A DNA stretch of 34,439 bases from the NCBI GenBank assembly GCA_030058085.1, contig JASGTU010000358.1, positions 1 to 34,439 of the forward strand. Reading direction: 5' to 3'. Under the pieces are notes generated by a model, which was not told the DNA's origin, made no database searches, and saw only the letters and a program-made list of their open reading frames with translations. Positions 1 to 7,197 of this stretch are shown piece by piece; the first letter of the stretch is position 1; every line of letters starts with the position of its first letter. This DNA comes from Chloroflexota bacterium. GTDB taxonomy: Bacteria > Chloroflexota > Anaerolineae > Caldilineales > Caldilineaceae. Both the position numbers and the translations under genes were made by a program.

Positions 1-210
1 GGCGTGTATGGGACGCGCTTCAGCGGGGCCGGGTTCCGCGGCAACTGCATTGCGCTCATCGACCCGGCGGCGCGAGAGACAATCGCCGAGGCGGTGCATG
101 CCCGCTATCCGCAGGCGCACCCAGACGAGGCCGCACGCTATAGCATTCACTTTTGCCGGCCCGACGGCAGCGTGCGGCTGTTGACGCCCTCCGGCGGCGA
201 TAACTGGTGA
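1..210 (+). CDS. GHMP-family sugar kinase, C-terminal fragment (galactokinase/galacturonokinase-like)
   Basis: The frame is open at the left edge of the window and ends at a TGA at 208-210, so only about 69 C-terminal residues are visible. They contain the glycine-rich GTRFSGAGFRGN motif, the third conserved motif of GHMP kinases, followed by an Ala/Asp-rich helix as in galactokinases. The RFSGAGFRG wording recalls plant galacturonokinases more than ordinary galactokinases (usually GARMTGAGFGG). That resemblance is from memory and does not fix the substrate. The next gene is a sugar-1-phosphate nucleotidyltransferase that starts within or just after this stop codon. The natural reading is that this kinase makes the sugar 1-phosphate and its neighbour activates it to an NDP-sugar. 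The N-terminal two-thirds, with the ATP site, lies outside the window. Confidence 0.75.
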   Translation, partial: GVYGTRFSGAGFRGNCIALIDPAARETIAEAVHARYPQAHPDEAARYSIHFCRPDGSVRLLTPSGGDNW

Positions 211-221
211 GGGGCGGCGCG

Positions 222-1172
222 ATGCAAGGCGTTATTCTTGCCGCGGGAAAAGGGTCGCGGCTGCATCCGTTGACGTTGGCGCGCAGCAAGGCCATGATCC
301 CAATTCTGGGGAAGCCGATCGTCGAGCGCGTGTTGGAGACGTTTGTCGAGAACGGCGTGGACGAGGTCCTGATGGTGGTGAGCCAAGAGGACAGCGAGAT
401 TCGACGGCATTTCCAGGAGCGCTGCCGGCTGCCCGTGAAGATCACGTTCGTGGTGCAGCCGGAACGTCTGGGCATGGCGAACGCGTTGAGTCTGGCCGCG
501 CCGCTGATTCACGGCCCGTTTATCCTCTCTGCGTGCGATAACCTGACGCCGGCGGAGCATGTGGCGGAGTTGATGCATGTGCATGCTCGCGAAAGTGCAG
601 CCGCCACGTTAAGCCTGATGAAGATCGACCCGGCGCTGGTGAGCCGCACGGGCATCGTCGAACTGGCGAACGGGCGAGTGCGCCGCATCGTCGAGAAGCC
701 GCGACTGGAGGAGGCGCCGTCGAACATCTCCAGCCTGCCGCTGTACGTCTTTTCAGAGCGGATTATGGAGGCGCTGCCGGAGGTGCGCCCCTCGCCGCGC
801 GGCGAGTATGAGTTGCAGGACGCGATCCAGATGCTGATCGACAGTACAGGCCACGTGGCGGGCGTCTTCACCGAGCACCGGCTGCAATTGACGAACGCCG
901 CCGATCTCCTCGCGCTGAACCGGCACTACTTGAACGAGGGCGGCGATACCCCGCAGCTCGCGCCGCGCACGGTGGGCAAGCACACGCATCTGATCACGCC
1001 GCTGCGCATCGAAGAAGGGACGACGATCGGGACCGGCTGCGTGATCGGCCCGCGCGTCTATATCGAGGAGGACTGCCGTATCGGCAACCACGTGTTGATT
1101 GCGGACGCGGTGATTCTGCGCGGGTCCGTGATCGAGGACGGGCGGCAGGTGGTTGGAGAGGTTGTGTCCTGA
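222..1172 (+). CDS. Sugar-1-phosphate nucleotidyltransferase (NDP-sugar pyrophosphorylase)
   Basis: A 316-residue cytoplasmic enzyme predicted to join a sugar 1-phosphate and an NTP, giving an NDP-sugar and pyrophosphate. The N-terminus has the classic pyrophosphorylase signature LAAGKGSRLHPLT (residues 6-18), then the lysine of RSKAMIPILGKP near residue 23 and an acidic SACDN at 103-107 as the expected metal site. Residues of roughly 245-312 read as a left-handed beta-helix of hexapeptide repeats, as in RmlA-long/GlmU-like proteins. A GTG at 207 would extend the protein by five residues and overlap the upstream stop by four bases. I prefer the ATG at 222 because a GAGGGG-like Shine-Dalgarno sits just before it and the family starts close to the GXGXR loop. 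Coupling to the upstream GHMP kinase suggests a salvage pair. The nucleotide and sugar specificity cannot be read from the sequence. Confidence 0.85.
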   Translation: MQGVILAAGKGSRLHPLTLARSKAMIPILGKPIVERVLETFVENGVDEVLMVVSQEDSEIRRHFQERCRLPVKITFVVQPERLGMANALSLAAPLIHGPFILSACDNLTPAEHVAELMHVHARESAAATLSLMKIDPALVSRTGIVELANGRVRRIVEKPRLEEAPSNISSLPLYVFSERIMEALPEVRPSPRGEYELQDAIQMLIDSTGHVAGVFTEHRLQLTNAADLLALNRHYLNEGGDTPQLAPRTVGKHTHLITPLRIEEGTTIGTGCVIGPRVYIEEDCRIGNHVLIADAVILRGSVIEDGRQVVGEVVS

Positions 1173-1180
1173 GGTGACTG

Positions 1181-1213
1181 CGAGCGCTCGACGTGACATC
1201 CGCGCGGTCGAGC
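1181..1213. repeat. Palindrome and inverted repeat upstream of oxidoreductase gene
   Basis: CGAGCGCTCG at 1181-1190 is a perfect 10-bp palindrome. Overlapping it, GCTCGAC (1186-1192) is the exact inverse complement of GTCGAGC (1207-1213), giving a 7-bp stem with a 14-nt loop. It lies in the 78-bp gap between the nucleotidyltransferase and the next gene, and no T-run follows. It could be an operator or a weak transcript-end hairpin; nothing further can be decided from sequence. Confidence 0.35.
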
Positions 1214-1250
1214 ATCGACACTGCACTATACCCCCAGAGAGGAAGCAACG

Positions 1251-2279
1251 ATGACTGATAAGCGGACCGTTCGATTCGCAGCGGTCGGGCTGAACCACGG
1301 CCATATCTACGGGCAGACTAACGCACTGCTCGGCGCGGGCGCGGAGTTGGCCTGTTTCTTCGCCAAGGAGCCGGAACTGGCGGCGCAGTACCATGCAGCC
1401 TATCAGCAGGCCAAGCTGGGCACGAGCGTGCAGGCGATCCTGGAGGACGAATCCATCGACCTGATCATTACGGCGGGGATTCCTTGTGAGCGTGCCGAAC
1501 TTGGCATCGCGGCCATGCGCCACGGCAAGGACTTCATGAGTGACAAGCCGGGCTTCACCAGTCTGGCGCAGCTCGAGGAGGCGCGGCGCGTGCAGGCCGA
1601 GACGGGGCGCATCTATTCGATTGACTTCAGCGAGCGTTTCGAGAATCGGGCGACGACGAAAGCGGCGGAGCTAGTGCGCGGCGGAGCGATTGGACAGGTG
1701 GTCAACACCATCGGCACAGGTCCGCATCTGGCGCGGCTGGAGACGCGGCCGCCGTGGTTCTTCGAGCGCGCCCAATACGGCGGCGTCATCACCGACATCG
1801 CCTCGCATCAATTCGACCAGTTCCTCTACGTGACCGGGGCGAAGCAGGTACAGATTGTCGCCGCGCAGGTGGCGAACTACAACCACCCGGAGCACCCGGA
1901 ACTGGAGGACTTTGGGCACGTGATGCTGAGCGCCGAGAACTGCACGGGCTACATCCGCGTGGACTGGTTCACGCCGGATGGGCTGCCTACCTGGGGCGAC
2001 GGACGGCTGTTCGTGGTCGGCACAGAAGGTACGATAGAGGTGCGCAAGTATCTGGACATCGCCGGGCGTCCGGGCGCGGATCACTTGTTCCTGGTCGACC
2101 AGAAGGGTGTGCAGCATATCGATTGCTCCGGCGTGGAACTGCCCTATGGGCGGCAACTTGTGTACGACATCTTGCACCGCACGGAGTCGGCTATGTCGCA
2201 GGAGCACTGCTTCTATGCATCGGAACTGGCCTTGCGGGCGCAGAAGATGGCGGCGCGGCTGGGGTATTTGGCAGAGTAA
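1251..2279 (+). CDS. Gfo/Idh/MocA-family NAD(P)-dependent oxidoreductase
   Basis: A 342-residue protein with an N-terminal Rossmann fold and a C-terminal alpha/beta dimerisation domain typical of the family (usual length 330-390). The nucleotide-binding turn reads AAVGLNHGH (about residues 10-18), which departs from the usual GxGxxG. The catalytic EKP motif appears as SDKPG near residue 105, so the lysine is kept but the acidic residue is Asp. A later GGVITDIASHQFDQ segment matches the family's GG..xDxGxHxxD active-site motif, with both Asp and His present. Start ATG at 1251 follows a GAGAGGAAG Shine-Dalgarno. Family members oxidise or epimerise sugars and cyclitols with NAD(P). The substrate is unknown. 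It is one of three members of this family in the window. Confidence 0.85.
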   Translation: MTDKRTVRFAAVGLNHGHIYGQTNALLGAGAELACFFAKEPELAAQYHAAYQQAKLGTSVQAILEDESIDLIITAGIPCERAELGIAAMRHGKDFMSDKPGFTSLAQLEEARRVQAETGRIYSIDFSERFENRATTKAAELVRGGAIGQVVNTIGTGPHLARLETRPPWFFERAQYGGVITDIASHQFDQFLYVTGAKQVQIVAAQVANYNHPEHPELEDFGHVMLSAENCTGYIRVDWFTPDGLPTWGDGRLFVVGTEGTIEVRKYLDIAGRPGADHLFLVDQKGVQHIDCSGVELPYGRQLVYDILHRTESAMSQEHCFYASELALRAQKMAARLGYLAE

Positions 2280-2328
2280 GCAGCTGTACGGATTCGGTTG
2301 TTAGGCGGAATGTTGTAAGGGGGACACG

Positions 2329-2994
2329 TTGGCGATCCGAACGATCAGTGTGGATGATGCACTATATGAGTACATGATGGAGGTTTCGCTGCGCGAGACG
2401 GACGTGATGCGGCGTCTGCGCGAGGAGACTTATCGGCTGTCGTCGCGGGATTTGGCGTCGGCGCCGGAGCAGAGCCAGTTCTTGGCGCTGCTGATGAAGC
2501 TGGTCGACGCCAAGCGCGCCATCGAGGTGGGCATCTACACGGGCTACACGACGTTGGCGATGGCGTATGCGCTGCCGGAGGACGGCAGGCTGCTGGCTTG
2601 CGATGTCAGCGACGAGTATACCTCCTTGGCGCGGCGCTACTGGCAAGAGGCGGGGATGGCCGAGCGGATCGACCTGCGCCTGGCGCCTGCGCTGGAGACG
2701 CTGACGGCGTTAGCCGAAGACCCGGCGCAGCATGGCGCGTATGACCTCATGTACATTGATGCAGATAAGCCCAACAATATGGCTTACTTCGAGTTGGGGT
2801 TGAAGCTGCTTCGCACCGGCGGGCTGATCGTGATCGACAACATCTTCTTGAGCGGGTCCGTGATCGACCACACGCAGCAAGGGGATGGCGTGGTCGCCAT
2901 CCGCGAGATGAACAGGCAACTGCTGGATGATCAACGCGTCGACCTCAGCGTGGTTCCTATTGGGGACGGCATGACGCTGGCGCGCAAGCGGTGA
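2329..2994 (+). CDS. Cation-dependent O-methyltransferase (caffeoyl-CoA OMT family)
   Basis: A 221-residue SAM-dependent O-methyltransferase of the Methyltransf_3/YrrM type, close to the family's usual 210-225 residues. The SAM-binding motif is EVGIYTGYTT (residues 66-75). YIDADKPNN (143-150) and VIDN (168-171) supply the expected divalent metal ligands D144, D170 and N171. The start is TTG at 2329, chosen because an AAGGGGG Shine-Dalgarno lies five bases upstream and the family N-terminus (a helix leading into EQSQFLALLMKL) begins here. No TM segments or signal peptide. Bacterial members methylate catechols or hydroxyls of small molecules, but this one's substrate cannot be inferred. It stands between an oxidoreductase and an ABC exporter with short gaps, so cotranscription is plausible. 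Confidence 0.85.
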   Translation: MAIRTISVDDALYEYMMEVSLRETDVMRRLREETYRLSSRDLASAPEQSQFLALLMKLVDAKRAIEVGIYTGYTTLAMAYALPEDGRLLACDVSDEYTSLARRYWQEAGMAERIDLRLAPALETLTALAEDPAQHGAYDLMYIDADKPNNMAYFELGLKLLRTGGLIVIDNIFLSGSVIDHTQQGDGVVAIREMNRQLLDDQRVDLSVVPIGDGMTLARKR

Positions 2995-3025
2995 TCGCAG
3001 GGTCCGGCAAGGACGAATTGACGGC

Positions 3026-4837
3026 ATGAGTTTTTCTATCGGTTCAAGCGGCGTCAACATGGGGCCGGGCCGCGCCTTACGCGGTCTGGGTGAAGAACGG
3101 GAAGGGCGCGCCTTCGACCGCCGCGTTGTGGTGCGACTTCTGGCCTATCTGCAGCCCTACCGAGGCCGCATGCTGGGGGCAGTGGCGCTGATGTTTCTGT
3201 CGACCGGTCTGACGCTCGCCACGCCCTACTTGGTGAAGATAGCGATCGACGATTACATCGCCGCCGGCGACGCGAGCGGTCTGACACGAATCGCGCTGTT
3301 AACGGCTGCGGCGTTCGGCGGCATCTACGTAACCGCCGCCGGACAGACCTATCTGCTATCGTGGGTTGGGCAGAAGGTGCTGGCGACATTGCGGTCGCAG
3401 CTTTTTGAGCATTTACAGCGGGTGTCAATCGGCTATCACGACCGGCACATCATTGGCGTCACCGTGTCGCGGGTGATCAACGATGTGGGCGTGATCAACG
3501 AACTGCTGTCGCAAGGCGTGGTCACGCTGTTGGGCGACACGGTTTTATTAGCAGGCATCGTCGTCGTGATGGTGTCGATGAGCCCGCGTTTGGCGCTGCT
3601 CACATTTTCGGTGCTGCCGCTGATGGCGCTGGCGACGTATCTCTTTGCCAGCCGCGCCAAGGCCGCTTTTCGCCAGACGCGCAGCAGCGTTGCGGCGGTG
3701 GTGGGCAACCTGGCGGAGAACATTTCGGGCATGCGCGTGATCCAGGCGTTTGCCCAAGAAGACGCGAGTCAGGCGCGCTTCGACTCGGTGAATCTCGCCA
3801 ACCGCGATGCGCACGTCGACGCGATGTCGCTGTCGTTCATCTTTCTGCCCACGGTAGAGTTCCTGAGCATGGTCGCCACGGGGGTGGTGCTCCTGTTCGG
3901 CGGCATTGCGGTGATCAACGGGCAGGTCACTATCGGCGTGTTGGTGGCGTTCTTGGCCTACGTATCGCGCTTCTTCGCACCCATCCAGGACTTGAGCCAA
4001 CTCTACACGACAATGCAGGCCGCCATGGCGGGCGGCGAACGCGTCTTGGACCTGCTCGACACCGACGTGGATGTGGACGACCCGGAGGACGGGCGCGCCA
4101 TGCCGCGAATCGAGGGGCAGATCGAACTGGACGAGGTCGGCTTCGAGTACGAGGAAGGCGTACCTGTCTTGACCGGCATCGACCTGACGATTGAGCCGGG
4201 GCAAACGGTCGCCCTCGTGGGGCCGACGGGCGCGGGCAAAACGACTATCGCCGGGCTGATCGCTCGCTTCTATGATGCGACCGAGGGGGAGGTTCGGATC
4301 GACGGCATTGACGTGCGGTCGGTGACGCAACAATCTCTGCGCAGCCAGATGGGGCTTGTGCCGCAGGATCCGTTTTTATTTACAGGCAGCGTGCGCGACA
4401 ATATTCGCTTCTCACAGCCGGTGAAGTCGGATACGGACGTGGAGGCGGCGGCTAGGTACGCCAACGCGCATGAGTTCATCACGCTGCTGCCCGAAGGGTA
4501 CGACACGCAGGTGATGGAAGGCGGCGCCAACTTGTCGCTCGGCCAGCGCCAGTTAATCTGTATCGCCCGTGCGGTGTTGGCGGACCCGCGCATCCTCTTG
4601 CTGGACGAGGCGACGGCGAGCGTCGACACGGTGACCGAGGTGTTGATCCAGAGCGCACTGGACAGGCTGCTGGAGGGGCGGACGTCGGTCGTGATTGCTC
4701 ACCGGCTCAGCACCATTCGCCATGCCGACCTGATCTGCGCCGTGGATGGCGGGCGCATTGTGCAGCGCGGCACGCACGAGGAATTGCTGGCGGCGGGCGG
4801 GCTGTACGCCGATCTCTATGCACGCCAGTATCTCTGA
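3026..4837 (+). CDS. ABC exporter, fused permease and ATPase (MsbA/BmrA type)
   Basis: A 603-residue half-transporter with the full exporter architecture: a six-helix transmembrane domain (about residues 45-340) followed by an ATPase domain (about 365-600). The ATPase has Walker A GPTGAGKTT (399-407), a Q-loop in VPQDPFLF, the signature LSLGQRQ starting at residue 503, Walker B ILLLDEA with D527/E528, and the switch histidine H559 in IAHRLS. The signature has Leu in place of the first Gly of LSGGQ, a change tolerated in many exporters. It should work as a homodimer, or with a partner half-transporter, in the cytoplasmic membrane to expel lipids, drugs or peptides. No partner half-transporter is adjacent, which favours a homodimer. 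Start ATG 3026 has an AAGGA 12 nt upstream; the initial 30 residues are polar and variable. Confidence 0.92.
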   Translation: MSFSIGSSGVNMGPGRALRGLGEEREGRAFDRRVVVRLLAYLQPYRGRMLGAVALMFLSTGLTLATPYLVKIAIDDYIAAGDASGLTRIALLTAAAFGGIYVTAAGQTYLLSWVGQKVLATLRSQLFEHLQRVSIGYHDRHIIGVTVSRVINDVGVINELLSQGVVTLLGDTVLLAGIVVVMVSMSPRLALLTFSVLPLMALATYLFASRAKAAFRQTRSSVAAVVGNLAENISGMRVIQAFAQEDASQARFDSVNLANRDAHVDAMSLSFIFLPTVEFLSMVATGVVLLFGGIAVINGQVTIGVLVAFLAYVSRFFAPIQDLSQLYTTMQAAMAGGERVLDLLDTDVDVDDPEDGRAMPRIEGQIELDEVGFEYEEGVPVLTGIDLTIEPGQTVALVGPTGAGKTTIAGLIARFYDATEGEVRIDGIDVRSVTQQSLRSQMGLVPQDPFLFTGSVRDNIRFSQPVKSDTDVEAAARYANAHEFITLLPEGYDTQVMEGGANLSLGQRQLICIARAVLADPRILLLDEATASVDTVTEVLIQSALDRLLEGRTSVVIAHRLSTIRHADLICAVDGGRIVQRGTHEELLAAGGLYADLYARQYL

Positions 4838-4932
4838 CGCTGGCTCGTGCGGCTAGTCGACGTCGTTTGCGTGAGGCATCTTGCCCGTTACGTTGTTCTA
4901 GTAAACCGATAGCGGAGGATGGGAGAACTGCC

Positions 4933-5748
4933 ATGAGCGACGTGGGGGATTCGATTCGCTACAACAAGGAACGCTGGGAGGAATTGGCCCGCGCCAACGT
5001 GGCCTATTCTCGGCCGTTTCTCGACCTCGACGTCAGCAGCGCGCGTCGGCTGCTTGATCCGGATGGCATCATGGACGAGGTCGAGGGGAAGCGCGTCCTT
5101 TGCCTGGCGTCGGGTGGGGGCCAGCAATCAGCGGCGTTCGCCCTGTTGGGCGCTGAGGTGACGGTCTTCGACATCTCCGAGACGCAGTTGGAGCGTGACC
5201 GCATCGCCGCCGCGCACTACGGCGTGCCAATTCGGGCGGAGCAGGGCGACATGCGCGATCTGAGTCGTTTTGAGCCGGCTTCGTTCGACCTGGTCTATCA
5301 TGCCTATTCGATCAACTTCGTCCCGGATGTGCGCCCTGTGCACCGCGAGGTTGCGCGGGTGTTGCAGGCGGGCGGGATGTACCGCATGGAGTGGTTCAAC
5401 CCATTTATGCAGACAGTCGACGAGACGAGTTGGAACGGCGAGGGGTATCTGCTCAAACACGCCTATGTCAACGGCAGACAGCTTACCGAGTTGTTTCCGC
5501 ATTGGGACGTGGCGGATGAGCAGGGGGTGAACCAGCGCATCGCCAGCCCGCACGAATATGTACATGCCCTGAGCGCGGTGGTCAACAGCCTGGCGGGTTG
5601 CGGTTTCGTGATCATCCATGCGCGCGAGGATGTCGGCGGGGATGAGGCCGCCGAGCCGGGAAGCTGGACGCATTTCATGCGCGTGACCGCGCCCTATCTC
5701 GCGTTCTGGACGAAATACCGGCCTGACGTCCTGATGCCGCAGGCCTAG
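4933..5748 (+). CDS. Class I SAM-dependent methyltransferase
   Basis: A 271-residue cytoplasmic methyltransferase. Motif I is VLCLASGGGQQS (about residues 55-66), followed by the acidic strand end VTVFDIS and then MRDLS and FDLVYHAY as later Rossmann motifs, fitting the Methyltransf_11/25 fold. The GGGQQS form of the glycine loop is typical of a bacterial group often labelled class I SAM-dependent methyltransferase with unknown substrate. I place the start at ATG 4933, preceded by GGAGGATGGGAG, rather than further upstream at 4867, because the longer version adds a sequence with no family character. The C-terminal WTHFMRVTAPYLAFW segment is hydrophobic but not a convincing membrane helix. It follows the ABC exporter after 95 bp. 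Confidence 0.82.
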   Translation: MSDVGDSIRYNKERWEELARANVAYSRPFLDLDVSSARRLLDPDGIMDEVEGKRVLCLASGGGQQSAAFALLGAEVTVFDISETQLERDRIAAAHYGVPIRAEQGDMRDLSRFEPASFDLVYHAYSINFVPDVRPVHREVARVLQAGGMYRMEWFNPFMQTVDETSWNGEGYLLKHAYVNGRQLTELFPHWDVADEQGVNQRIASPHEYVHALSAVVNSLAGCGFVIIHAREDVGGDEAAEPGSWTHFMRVTAPYLAFWTKYRPDVLMPQA

Positions 5749-5843
5749 GCGGCCTGGAGTTGCCGCGTTGTGGGACCGAAGCCAGAGCCGCGCTAAGGCA
5801 AGCGGTTTCCTAATGATTTGATGTGTTGTGGTAGACTACGTGA

Positions 5844-5862
5844 GATGACTTCTTGGGTCATC
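5844..5862. repeat. Short inverted repeat upstream of the MacA-like operon
   Basis: GATGAC (5844-5849) and GTCATC (5857-5862) form a 6-bp perfect stem with a 7-nt loop inside the 243-bp gap between the methyltransferase and the efflux operon. TATAGT at 5903-5908 is a possible -10 element downstream of it, but I see no convincing -35 partner. The repeat is a candidate regulator site or leader hairpin, with weak support. Confidence 0.3.
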
Positions 5863-5991
5863 AGATCGGTCATTAGTGGTCCTCGACGAAGTGCATACCC
5901 CATATAGTTAGTACGCCCCGCAGAGGTACAAACCCGCCTAGGGCACTATGAACGCAGGCGACTTGAACGTAGGCGATGAGGTGACGAGAAA

Positions 5992-7182
5992 TTGAACGGT
6001 AAACTGATAACCCACGGTTGGCGGTTGGCATTGGTTGCTGTCTTGTTAAGCGGTTGCGCGTTGCTGCCGGCGACTGAAGTGGACCGGGCGACCGACGGCA
6101 ATCCAACTCCCACGCCGATCCCGACTGCGATCGTCCCCGTCAAACCGACCTATACGGTCAAGCGCGGCGAGATCGTTAATGAGTTGGAGTTTAGCGGTCG
6201 CATTGCGCCAGTGGAGGAGGAAGACCTCTTCTTCCGTAACAGCGGGCGCTTGCGCGCGGTCTTTAATAAACGCAACGACATGGTGGAAGAGGGGCGGATT
6301 CTGGCGGAATTGGAGATCGATCCGCTGGAGCGCGAACTGGAGTCCGCCTTGCTGGAACTCGAGAGAGCGCAGGTGCGGCTGGAGCAGGCGCAGGAGGCGC
6401 ACGCATACGAGGTGGCGGTAGCCGAGGCCAATCTGGAGATGGCTCAGATCCGTTTGGACGCGCAGCGCAGCGAAGCGACGCCTGATAAGACGGCGATCGC
6501 ATTGCAGGAGAAGGAGATCGAACTCCAGCAGTTGGCACTGGATCGTCTTGCCAAAGGCGTCGACCCGCTCCTGATCAGCGACGTGTCGCGCGCCGAGTTG
6601 AACGTGAGCAAACTGCAAGCCGACATCGCTGATTCGCAGGTGATCGCGCCGTTCGACGGACAGCTTCTCTCGTTCGCGCTAACGCCTGGGCAATCGGTCG
6701 ACGCTTATAAGTCCGTGGCTAGTCTGGCTGACGTCAGCGAACTAGAAGTGAGTTCAGACCTGATCAGCAACCAACTGGTGGACCTAGCCGAGGGTCTGCC
6801 TGCGCGCATCATGCTGGTTAGCCGTCCCGGGGTGGAGTTGACCGGTTTCATCCGGCGGTTGCCCTATCCGTATGGCAGCGGCGGCCGCGGTACGACAGTG
6901 GAGGACATGGATAAGTCCTCGCGCGTTACCGTTAATCAATCGCCGGCAGAGGCGGGGTTTGAGTTGGGTGATCTTGTGCGCGTGACGGTCGAGCTAGAGC
7001 GCAAGGACGATGTGTTGTGGCTGCCGCCGCAGGCTCTGCGCATGTTCGAGGGCCGCCGCTTCGCCGTGATCCAGGATGGGGATATGCAGCGCCGCGTAGA
7101 CGTGGTCGTTGGCATCATCACGCCGGAGCGCGTCGAAGTTAAAGAGGGCCTCGAAGAGGGACAGGTCGTCATTGGGCAATAG
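5992..7182 (+). CDS. Lipoprotein membrane-fusion adaptor (HlyD/MacA-like)
   Basis: A 396-residue periplasmic/extracytoplasmic adaptor. Residues 1-22 form a lipoprotein signal peptide with lipobox LLSGC, giving lipidated Cys22. A Pro/Thr-rich linker follows (about 36-52). Residues of about 57-100 are the first half of a barrel-sandwich (lipoyl-like) domain, about 105-205 are a long Glu/Leu/Ala/Gln-rich coiled-coil hairpin, and VIAPFDGQLL near 222 is the returning lipoyl half, the classic RND/MacA signature. A beta-barrel and a membrane-proximal domain complete it. Start TTG at 5992 is supported by GAGGTG upstream and by the signal peptide beginning there. It is the first gene of an operon with an FtsX-type permease and two ATPases, so it probably links that pump to its substrate outside the membrane. 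Confidence 0.88.
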   Translation: MNGKLITHGWRLALVAVLLSGCALLPATEVDRATDGNPTPTPIPTAIVPVKPTYTVKRGEIVNELEFSGRIAPVEEEDLFFRNSGRLRAVFNKRNDMVEEGRILAELEIDPLERELESALLELERAQVRLEQAQEAHAYEVAVAEANLEMAQIRLDAQRSEATPDKTAIALQEKEIELQQLALDRLAKGVDPLLISDVSRAELNVSKLQADIADSQVIAPFDGQLLSFALTPGQSVDAYKSVASLADVSELEVSSDLISNQLVDLAEGLPARIMLVSRPGVELTGFIRRLPYPYGSGGRGTTVEDMDKSSRVTVNQSPAEAGFELGDLVRVTVELERKDDVLWLPPQALRMFEGRRFAVIQDGDMQRRVDVVVGIITPERVEVKEGLEEGQVVIGQ

Positions 7183-7197
7183 AACAATCAACCAGAG

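Noticed and set aside
5749-5991. A tRNA or small RNA gene before the efflux operon
   Set aside because: No T-loop consensus (GGTTCGANTCC-like) or cloverleaf pairing is visible; only a short inverted repeat and promoter-like fragments.
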